Origin: Desulfonatronovibrio sp.
Lineage (GTDB): Bacteria; Desulfobacterota; Desulfovibrionia; Desulfovibrionales; Desulfonatronovibrionaceae
DNA length: 5,010 nt
Assembly: GCA_003558575.1 (NCBI GenBank)
Contig: PWPY01000031.1
Coordinates: 1 to 5,010 of the forward strand
Direction of reading: 5' to 3'
Part shown: positions 1-5,010 of the stretch, one piece after another
Position numbering within the stretch: position 1 is the stretch's first letter
Layout: each line of letters starts with the position of its first letter
Notes under the pieces: generated by a model
Told to the model about the DNA's origin: nothing
Databases searched by the model: none
What the model saw: only the letters and a program-made list of their open reading frames with translations
Position numbers and translations under genes: made by a program

Positions 1-1
1 C

Positions 2-337
2 AATACTCCCAAGGATATAATCAGCAGATATTTTACCAAAGAGCCGGGTGGTTTCAAAATTAATCCTAAGGTGCAGAAGGATGTTGTCTTTGAGAGGATA
101 AATCTCAATGAATCAGCTGCTGTGAAAAAGATTCCCAAGTCACAGATAGTTTTTTGTCGCAACGTGATAATTTATTTTGATCCTCCCATGAAAAAGAAGG
201 TAGTTAACGCTTTTTATGATAACCTCATACCCCATGGACATCTTATTTTAGGACATTCTGAATCCCTGCATTCTATAACCAATATATTTCAGCCTTTGAG
301 AAAACCCGGGGGGATTCTTTACCAGAGGATGGATTGA
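2..337 (+). CDS. cheR: CheR-type chemotaxis protein methyltransferase, C-terminal part (5' truncated by window edge)
   Basis: This is the last 111 residues of an S-adenosylmethionine-dependent methyltransferase that methylates glutamates on chemoreceptors (MCPs) in the cytoplasm during adaptation. The reading frame is open to the left edge, so the true start lies outside the window. The visible part matches the C-terminal half of the CheR catalytic domain. It has RYFTKEPGGF near residues 9-18, then a VxFxxxNL segment. Next come the strongly typical VFCRNVIIYFD strand (about residues 50-60, part of the SAM-binding fold), HGHLILGHSESL (about 78-89), and a closing FQPLRKPGGILYQR. No extra C-terminal domain such as a TPR is present, because the stop follows directly. 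It is followed 85 nt later by a same-strand HDOD gene, which suggests a signalling cluster. Family assignment is strong. Which receptor set it serves cannot be told. Confidence 0.93.
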   Translation, partial: NTPKDIISRYFTKEPGGFKINPKVQKDVVFERINLNESAAVKKIPKSQIVFCRNVIIYFDPPMKKKVVNAFYDNLIPHGHLILGHSESLHSITNIFQPLRKPGGILYQRMD

Positions 338-410
338 TACCTGGCTTGCAAAAGAGTTCTCGCATGGCAGTAATTTTTTCTTCGGGTGAAAACTTTTCAA
401 TATTATGGAT

Positions 411-415
411 GGAGG
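411..415 (+). promoter_or_regulatory. Ribosome binding site fixing the GTG start of the HDOD gene
   Basis: A perfect GGAGG lies 7 nt upstream of an in-frame GTG at 423. The earlier in-frame ATG at 405 would place this Shine-Dalgarno inside the coding region and has only an AT-rich stretch with no purine-rich motif in front of it. The GTG is therefore the better start. Confidence 0.75.
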
Positions 416-422
416 CTTTAAG

Positions 423-1646
423 GTGAAAAAAGTTTGTACTGAGCATTTGATACCTGGAATGGTCCTTAGCAGAGATATACCTGGAGTTGACCAGAGTGTA
501 TATTTGGCTAAAGGAACGAGGCTCTCCATAGAAGATATTCAAGTTATTATGGATCTCGCAATAAGTTCTGTCAGTATTGTTTCCGGAGATAAAGAAAATG
601 ATTTGAAGGATTTGGCCAGGCGATGTGAAGAATATGTTCGCCCTTTTTTTTATTATGTAAATCCAGGGAGCTCTTTTTTTAACGGACTTTATGTAAAAAG
701 TCTCAATGCCAGCATGGATCGTCTTGTTAAGGAAAACGCATGGATTTTGCCTTGTGAGCAGGAGCTGAGGGCAACAGCTCATCAATCCAGAAGAGATCTT
801 TTTTTTCATGGTGAAGGTGGTCCTGAAGACATTGTCAGCCATGAAATGGAATTAATTTCCGTTCCTGATACTTATTTTAAACTGCAGGAAATCTTGAAGG
901 CTCCAGACACCAGCGCTGCACATGTAGCAGAGGTGGTCCGCCTTGATGTTAATCTGGTTGCCAAGTTGCTGCGTCTGGTCAACAGTTCCATCTATTCTTT
1001 TCCCACAAAGGTTGAATCTGTGGAGCGGGCGGTAGCCATTATTGGAGTGGAAGGAGTTTCCAGCTTAGCCTTAGGTATAACAGCCATCCCCATGTTTAAG
1101 GATATCCCTCCGGATTTAATGGATGTTCGTACATTCTGGAATCACTCCATAAGCTGTGCAATTTTTTCTAAATCCATAGCTCAGGCAGCAGGTTTTGAAG
1201 GGGAACAGTTTTTTACGGTGGGGCTTCTGCATGATGTAGGGCGATTATTGCTTTTGAAAAATTTGCCCCAGGCCTACCTCCAGGTGTTGCTTTATTCCAG
1301 AGGAAGCTTTATTCCTCTCATGGAAGCCGAAAATGTTATTCTGGGTTATAGTCATGCTCATCTTGGAAAAACACTTCTTAAAAAATGGGATTGTCCTGAA
1401 AAGCTTATCACTCTGGTTGGAGCACATCATTCACCAGAGGAGGGCTCCAACTCCAAGGAAGCAGCAATAATTCAACTGGCTGATAACATGGCCCATGCTT
1501 TTGCCATATCTAATGGGTGGTCCTATGTAATGCCGGGGATGTCTGAGGAAAATATTAACCTTCTAAATGTGAAAGAATCCGTGCTGCTGGATCTCTTTGA
1601 TAGACATGGTCAGGCTTTGCACGAAATATCCAGATCCCTTGTTTAG
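423..1646 (+). CDS. HDOD-domain signalling protein with HD-GYP-like N-terminal module
   Basis: This is a 407-residue cytoplasmic protein starting at a GTG with an ideally placed GGAGG; an ATG 18 nt upstream lacks a binding site. Residues about 1-55 (LIPGMVLSRDI at 9-19, GTRLSIEDI at 31-39) resemble the small N-terminal module found in front of many HD-GYP phosphodiesterases. A less conserved linker follows to about residue 140. The HDOD domain covers about 144-340, with LLRLVNSSIYSFP, AIIGVEGVSSLAL, WNHS (239-242), GLLHDVGR (267-274), HAHLG (311-315), AHH (334-336) and AD (353-354). HDOD proteins are HD-superfamily members often encoded beside chemotaxis or second-messenger genes; most are thought to be regulatory rather than enzymatic. 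Here all the usual HD metal-ligand positions are filled, so activity is not excluded, but there is no GYP motif. It lies between cheR and cheX on the same strand. The target is unknown. Three T7-T8 runs lie in the linker coding region. Confidence 0.9.
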   Translation: MKKVCTEHLIPGMVLSRDIPGVDQSVYLAKGTRLSIEDIQVIMDLAISSVSIVSGDKENDLKDLARRCEEYVRPFFYYVNPGSSFFNGLYVKSLNASMDRLVKENAWILPCEQELRATAHQSRRDLFFHGEGGPEDIVSHEMELISVPDTYFKLQEILKAPDTSAAHVAEVVRLDVNLVAKLLRLVNSSIYSFPTKVESVERAVAIIGVEGVSSLALGITAIPMFKDIPPDLMDVRTFWNHSISCAIFSKSIAQAAGFEGEQFFTVGLLHDVGRLLLLKNLPQAYLQVLLYSRGSFIPLMEAENVILGYSHAHLGKTLLKKWDCPEKLITLVGAHHSPEEGSNSKEAAIIQLADNMAHAFAISNGWSYVMPGMSEENINLLNVKESVLLDLFDRHGQALHEISRSLV

Positions 1647-1728
1647 AGATTCAATTGGAGAAATCCATCAGAATTCAGACTATTTTAAAATCCATCTTAT
1701 TAATTTTAAATAAAAAATTTATCAGCTC

Positions 1729-2205
1729 ATGTCAGAGCAATATAATGTACAATTTATAAATCCCATCCTTAGAGCGGTGCTCAATGTCCTTTCTACCATG
1801 GCTAACGTTGAAGTCACTCCAGGCAAGCCCTATTTGAATAATAATGGCCTTGCTGTGGGAGATATTACAGGTAGTGTAGGTATTGATGGTTATGCAATCG
1901 GAGTTATATCTCTCAGCTTGAGTAAAGGAGTTGTTTTAACCATTGTAAACAACATGCTTTATGAAAACTTTACAGAGATTAACGAAGAAATTGCAGATGC
2001 AGTGGGTGAGCTGACCAATATGATTTCCGGCCAGGCCAGAAGCATATTGTCAGAGTCAGACATCAGTTTCAGCGCCGGCACTCCCAAAGTTATCCATGGC
2101 AAGGGAGAAAAAATTGATCACATCCCTTCTGTACCTGTTCTGGCAGTACCTTTCAGTAGTTCCCACGGAGATTTGGTTGTTGAAATCAGCCTTTCCAATT
2201 CTTAA
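1729..2205 (+). CDS. cheX: CheX-family chemotaxis phosphatase (single-domain)
   Basis: This is a 158-residue protein of the CheX/CheC/FliY phosphatase superfamily, which removes phosphate from the response regulator CheY-P to end the signal. The opening VQFINPILRAVLNVLSTMA (about residues 7-25), the GDITGSVGIDGYAIGVISLSLS strand region (44-65), and NEEIADAVGELTNMISGQAR (85-104) are characteristic. The last helix carries the single catalytic ExxN motif, E94 and N97. CheC has two such helices and CheX one, which favours CheX. The C-terminal half ends in a beta strand that in CheX mediates dimerisation (family knowledge). The ATG at 1729 fits the family's short N terminus, but no Shine-Dalgarno is visible; the sequence before it is AT-rich and ends in ATCAGCTC. 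It sits 82 nt after the HDOD stop and 44 nt before lipA. No CheY or CheA gene is visible to identify its partner. Confidence 0.92.
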   Translation: MSEQYNVQFINPILRAVLNVLSTMANVEVTPGKPYLNNNGLAVGDITGSVGIDGYAIGVISLSLSKGVVLTIVNNMLYENFTEINEEIADAVGELTNMISGQARSILSESDISFSAGTPKVIHGKGEKIDHIPSVPVLAVPFSSSHGDLVVEISLSNS

Positions 2206-2249
2206 CCGCCAATATTCCCTGCGTCTATTTGGAGCATCGTTTAAGGTTT

Positions 2250-3107
2250 ATGCAGTCAGAAAAAGTGTTTAGAAAACCCAAATGGTTGCGTGTAAAACTG
2301 CCTTCTTCCGGAGACTTTTCCCTTGTGGACCGCGAACTCAATGATCTCCAGGTGGGTACAGTGTGCAGAAGCGCTCAATGCCCCAATATATTTGAATGTT
2401 TCAGCCGCAAGGTTGCCACTTTTCTGATCCTTGGACCTGTTTGCTCCAGAAGGTGTGCATTCTGTGACGTACCCAAAGGGTATCCTCAATGGATTGACCC
2501 CAATGAACCGGCCAAAATTTCTCAAGCTGTTCATAAACTTAAGCTAAAACATATCGTCATAACTTCTGTGACCCGGGACGACCTTGATGACGGGGGAGCA
2601 GGCCAATTCAGCAAAGTTATAGCAAGGCTTAGAAGTGACCATCCTGGTTCTACTTTTGAAGTTTTGATTCCTGACTTTCAGGGTAAGACTGAAAGTTTAG
2701 ATAAAGTTATTGAGGCCGGACCAGATGTTATCGGGCATAACATGGAAACTGTCAGACGTTTGTATCCAAGAGTAAGACCTATAGCTGATTATGACGCAAG
2801 TTTGAAGATTTTAAGTCATGTCAGTCAGAATTCAGAGATTAAAGTTAAGACAGGAATTATGGTGGGGCTTGGAGAGAGTGATGAGGAAATTTTTGAAGCT
2901 CTGGAAAGTATTGCCGGGTCAGGGTGTGATCTGGCAACCATTGGTCAATATTTGAGGCCTGATAGTATCAATCTTCCGGTGGATCGTTATGTAAGTCCTG
3001 GTGCGTTTGAAAGATACGCAGCAGCAGGTAGAGACCTGGGGCTTAAAATGTTTTGTGGTCCGCTTGTTCGCAGCAGTTACCATGCAGAGGAATTTTCAGC
3101 TTGTTAA
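2250..3107 (+). CDS. lipA: Lipoyl synthase (radical SAM, lipoate biosynthesis)
   Basis: This is a complete 285-residue LipA, which inserts two sulfur atoms at C6 and C8 of octanoyl groups carried on lipoyl domains or GcvH, using two SAM molecules and sacrificing an auxiliary 4Fe-4S cluster. The auxiliary-cluster motif C-x4-C-x5-C is at residues 39, 44 and 50 (CRSAQCPNIFEC). The radical SAM motif CxxxCxxC is at 65, 69 and 72 (CSRRCAFC). SVTRDDLDDGGAGQF, GHNMETVRRLYPRVRP and the C-terminal RSSYHAEE (274-281), whose RSSY serine is an auxiliary-cluster ligand in the family, are all present. The gene therefore looks functional. The chosen ATG has AAGG only 3 nt upstream, which is tight. An in-frame TTG at 2229 would add seven residues (MEHRLRF) but has no binding site. 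The gene lies 44 nt after cheX, possibly co-transcribed. The partner lipB, often adjacent, is not visible here. Confidence 0.96.
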   Translation: MQSEKVFRKPKWLRVKLPSSGDFSLVDRELNDLQVGTVCRSAQCPNIFECFSRKVATFLILGPVCSRRCAFCDVPKGYPQWIDPNEPAKISQAVHKLKLKHIVITSVTRDDLDDGGAGQFSKVIARLRSDHPGSTFEVLIPDFQGKTESLDKVIEAGPDVIGHNMETVRRLYPRVRPIADYDASLKILSHVSQNSEIKVKTGIMVGLGESDEEIFEALESIAGSGCDLATIGQYLRPDSINLPVDRYVSPGAFERYAAAGRDLGLKMFCGPLVRSSYHAEEFSAC

Positions 3108-3111
3108 AAAT

Positions 3112-3185
3112 AAACAGCAGTGTTTTCTGATTTTTAAAGACAGCTTAGAGCTAACTTTTTTAGTGTGCAGAAAACACTGCTGTTT
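3112..3185. terminator. Perfect 18-bp inverted repeat, probable bidirectional terminator between lipA and pnp
   Basis: The arm AAACAGCAGTGTTTTCTG (3112-3129) is repeated exactly as its reverse complement at 3168-3185, separated by 38 nt. The right arm ends in a run of five T (3183-3187). Read on the other strand, the left arm is followed by TTTATTTTT. A T-rich tail is therefore available in both directions, as expected between convergent genes. It begins 5 nt after the lipA stop codon. The loop holds a second small hairpin, AGCT-TAG-AGCT at 3142-3152, with weak flanking AAAG/CTTT pairing and a T6 run. The 38-nt loop is much larger than in textbook intrinsic terminators, so a small palindromic mobile repeat is an alternative. 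Confidence 0.55.
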
Positions 3186-3239
3186 TTAGAATTTAATTGA
3201 TATTATTGGTAGCTATTCACCATGTTCCAGCAAGAAGAC

Positions 3240-3270
3240 CTGGACCCCGGATATGGTCCGGGGTGACGGT
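3240..3270 (-). repeat. Hairpin repeat unit A (CCCCGGA stem)
   Basis: This is the minus-strand copy of the repeat unit. Read on the minus strand it starts ACCGTCA and ends TCCAG. On the plus strand the core hairpin is CCCCGGA (3245-3251), loop TATGG, then TCCGGGG (3257-3263), a 7-bp stem. Compared with unit B, the outer two stem pairs are C-G rather than T-A, changed on both sides so that pairing is kept. Confidence 0.65.
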
Positions 3271-3291
3271 TAAAGCAAGCTGTTACTCTTT

Positions 3292-3321
3292 ACCGTCATT
3301 CCGGCGAAAGCCGGAATCCAG
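3292..3321 (+). repeat. Hairpin repeat unit B (ATTCCGGC stem, GAAA loop)
   Basis: The unit begins ACCGTCA and ends TCCAG. The core is a perfect 8-bp stem, ATTCCGGC (3298-3305) and GCCGGAAT (3310-3317), closed by a GAAA loop, a GNRA-type tetraloop if transcribed. The stem resembles the Neisseria dRS3 type of ATTCC...GGAAT repeat in form. No T tract follows on either strand, so on its own it is a poor intrinsic terminator. Confidence 0.7.
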
Positions 3322-3373
3322 TGCCATTGAATAGCCATATTACGTATGTGGCGAATAATTACTATTATTGTTA

Positions 3374-5010
3374 TTATCTTCTTCCACGACTTGGGCGACC
3401 TCTATCCCTGTCTCCGCCTCTGCCTTTTGGTCCGGGCTTGAATGCAGCTGATTCAAGGTCAAACTCTTCTCCATTTTCTTCCATAATAACGGCCATTCTA
3501 CTCAGGCGCACCTTGCCCCTGTCCCCAACTTCGATGACTTTTACCTTGATTTTATCTCCGATACTGACCACATCACTGACCTTATCAATCCTCTTGGTAT
3601 CAAGCTGTGAAATGTGAACCAGTCCGTCTACACCAGGCAGGATTTCAACAACTGCTCCAAAATCCAGTATTCTCTTGACTTCGCCCTCATAATCTTTTCC
3701 AAGCTCAGCTTTCTGATTGAAGACCAGGATCATTTCTTTAGTTTTTTCCAGAATTTCCTGTGTGGGCGAGAATACAGTAATTTTACCAGTATCTTCAATG
3801 TCTATGGATGATCCTGTTTCTGCAGTAATGGCTTTAATATTTTTTCCGGAAGGTCCGATAACATCCTTGATTTTATCTGTATCAACGTAAACAACTTCTG
3901 TTTTGGGTGCATATTGAGAAAGTTCTGCTCTGGGTTTGTCCAAGGCCTGACTCATGCTGTCCAGAATGGTTTTCTTGGCTACACTGGCCTGATCCAGAGC
4001 TTTATACATGACATCCATGGGGATGCCGGGAATCTTGATATCCATCTGAACAGCCGTGACTCCCTCATAGGTACCGGCAATCTTAAAGTCCATATCACCA
4101 AGGTGATCTTCGTCGCCAAGAATATCCGTGAGCACGAGATATTCATCTCCTTCTCTGATCAGTCCCATGGCAATGCCTGCCACGGGCTGCTTGATGGGCA
4201 CGCCGGCATCCATAAGACATAAAGTGCCTCCGCATACCGTAGCCATGGAAGATGAGCCGTTGCTCTCCATTACTTCGGAAACGATTCTGATGGTAAAAGG
4301 AAAGTCTTCAGCAGAAGGCAGAATCGGGGTTAAGGCCCTTTCAGCAAGGATGCCGTGCCCGATTTCTCTTCTGGATGGACCTCTGAGAAATTTGGCCTCA
4401 CCAACGCAATAAGGTGGAAAATTGTAATGGAGCATGAAACTTTTGGTGCTGTCACCTGTCAGAGTTTCTATGCGTTGCTCATCTGAGCTGCTTCCCAGAG
4501 TGGTTACGCACAGAGATTTAGTCTCGCCCCGGGCAAATAGTGCTGAACCGTGAGTCCTTGGAAGGAGCCCCACCTCCATGGTTAAAGGCCTGACTGTTGT
4601 CAGATCCCGGCCATCGATACGGGTTTTGCTTTCCAGTATTTTTTCCCGGACAATCTTTTTTTCCAGTTCTTCGTATAATTGTTTTGCTCTTGGAAGATTT
4701 TCAGAATCTTCCCCGAGCTGCTCAACTATTGCTTCCTTGAATTTTTTGGCTACTTCTCTTTTTGCGTCTCTTCTTTCCATTTTTTCAGGTATAAAAAGGG
4801 CTTTGGACAGATCTGCCGCAACCAGGTCGGAGACCATTTTTTCCAGTTCAGGATCTTTTTCAGGTTCAGCCGGGACAATGATCTTATCTATGCCGCAGAT
4901 TGAACGCAGTTCGTGTTGTGCCTCAATCAAGGGAATGATCTGTTGCTGACCCCAGTTAATAGCGTCGGCAATCAGTTTCTCAGGCAGAAATTCGGTAAAG
5001 CCTTCCACCA
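3374..5010 (-). CDS. pnp: Polynucleotide phosphorylase (PNPase), N terminus beyond the right edge
   Basis: The last 544 full codons of a phosphorolytic 3'-5' exoribonuclease are present; it degrades RNA using phosphate to release nucleoside diphosphates and is part of RNA-decay machinery. Comparing catalytic positions with E. coli PNPase, about 185 residues (most of the first RNase PH domain) lie outside the window. Numbering from the first complete codon: the helical domain spans about 5-125. The second RNase PH domain spans about 130-360, with FARGETKSLCVTTLG, ESNGSSSMATVCGG and GDEDHLGDMDFK, the last holding catalytic D301, D307 and K309. The KH domain spans about 370-430 (GPSG loop, 385-388), and the S1 domain about 437-506 (GAVVEILPGVDGLVHISQL). 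The final tail after 524 is rich in Arg and Gly and ends in SRGRR. The gene converges on lipA. In many bacteria rpsO lies just upstream, which would be off-window here. Confidence 0.97.
   Translation of the reverse strand, partial: VEGFTEFLPEKLIADAINWGQQQIIPLIEAQHELRSICGIDKIIVPAEPEKDPELEKMVSDLVAADLSKALFIPEKMERRDAKREVAKKFKEAIVEQLGEDSENLPRAKQLYEELEKKIVREKILESKTRIDGRDLTTVRPLTMEVGLLPRTHGSALFARGETKSLCVTTLGSSSDEQRIETLTGDSTKSFMLHYNFPPYCVGEAKFLRGPSRREIGHGILAERALTPILPSAEDFPFTIRIVSEVMESNGSSSMATVCGGTLCLMDAGVPIKQPVAGIAMGLIREGDEYLVLTDILGDEDHLGDMDFKIAGTYEGVTAVQMDIKIPGIPMDVMYKALDQASVAKKTILDSMSQALDKPRAELSQYAPKTEVVYVDTDKIKDVIGPSGKNIKAITAETGSSIDIEDTGKITVFSPTQEILEKTKEMILVFNQKAELGKDYEGEVKRILDFGAVVEILPGVDGLVHISQLDTKRIDKVSDVVSIGDKIKVKVIEVGDRGKVRLSRMAVIMEENGEEFDLESAAFKPGPKGRGGDRDRGRPSRGRR

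Larger units (their letters stand above)
3212..3335. repeat. Compound palindromic intergenic repeat (two inverted hairpin units inside short outer arms)
   Basis: An imperfect palindrome of about 124 bp lies in the lipA-pnp gap. Its outermost arms are GCTATTCA (3212-3219) and TGAATAGC (3328-3335). Inside lie two oppositely oriented repeat units (3240-3270 and 3292-3321) whose TGACGGT and ACCGTCA ends face each other, extended by AAAG/CTTT across a one-base bulge, with 12 nt between these extended arms (3276-3287). The arrangement resembles a miniature non-autonomous element or a paired REP-like element. No open reading frame is supported in it, and I see no clear target-site duplication. Similar CCGTCATTCC...GGAATCCAG hairpins recur as dispersed repeats in many proteobacterial genomes (recollection, not a search). 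Confidence 0.6.

Noticed and set aside
405..422. ATG at 405 as the start of the HDOD gene
   Set aside because: It has no Shine-Dalgarno, while GGAGG at 411-415 is ideally spaced for GTG 423, and the added residues (MDGGFK) are just the translated binding site.
334..457. Direct repeat TTGATACCTGG at 334-344 and 447-457
   Set aside because: A few 11-nt repeats are expected by chance in 5 kb (about 12.5 million position pairs against 4.2 million possible 11-mers). The second copy encodes family-typical residues LIPG.
248..842. Minus-strand open frames opposite cheR and the HDOD gene
   Set aside because: They are antisense to well-recognised coding sequence, have no recognisable domain, and overlap each other.
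1647..1728. Sigma-70 promoter ahead of cheX
   Set aside because: TTGGAG followed 17 nt later by GACTAT is the best pair I could find, and its -10 matches the consensus at only three of six positions. No sigma-54 or sigma-28 motif was seen either.
3001..3189. Plus-strand frame of 62 codons overlapping the end of lipA and the inverted repeat
   Set aside because: It runs out of frame through the conserved lipA C terminus and the hairpin. It has no Shine-Dalgarno or family resemblance.
3112..3335. Integron attC site or CRISPR repeat
   Set aside because: The inverted repeats lack the RYYYAAC/GTTRRRY core sites of attC. There is no series of equally spaced direct repeats with unique spacers and no integrase or cas gene.
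3349..3376. ATT-rich near-repeat just before the pnp stop codon
   Set aside because: It is short and irregular (a few ATT/TTA triplets); simple AT-rich intergenic sequence explains it.
3321..4949. Several plus-strand open frames across the pnp region
   Set aside because: They lie opposite a strongly conserved PNPase reading frame and read as low-complexity Ser/Phe-rich antisense translation without domains or binding sites.

Overview
The window reads as an ordinary bacterial chromosome segment, moderately AT-rich (by eye a little over 40% G+C). The best guess at the source is a Desulfovibrionales-like deltaproteobacterium (Desulfobacterota), mainly because the CheX protein and its neighbour look like those I recall from that group. 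This is an impression from protein character, not a database result.

Layout: positions 1-2205 hold a co-directional plus-strand signalling cluster. It contains the 3' end of a CheR-type chemoreceptor methyltransferase, an HDOD-domain signalling protein with a GTG start, and a stand-alone CheX-family CheY-P phosphatase. A complete lipA (lipoyl synthase) follows on the same strand after a 44-nt gap. From 3374 to the right edge, convergent on the minus strand, lies pnp (polynucleotide phosphorylase), which lacks only its N-terminal portion because that part is outside the window.

The 266-nt gap between the convergent lipA and pnp stop codons is the most structured non-coding part. It holds a perfect 18-bp inverted repeat just after the lipA stop, probably a bidirectional terminator. 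It also holds a roughly 124-bp compound palindrome built from two oppositely oriented copies of a CCGTCA-hairpin-TCCAG repeat. The two hairpin stems differ by paired changes that preserve base pairing.

Functionally, CheR and CheX would act at the receptor-adaptation and response-regulator dephosphorylation steps of chemotaxis-type signalling. The HDOD protein is a plausible regulator in the same cluster, but its target cannot be read from sequence. LipA and PNPase are housekeeping proteins (lipoate cofactor maturation, RNA turnover). I found no tRNA, rRNA, CRISPR array, transposase or phage gene, and no convincing evidence of a novel multi-gene system. The intergenic repeats and a few gene-level oddities are the items worth a second look.
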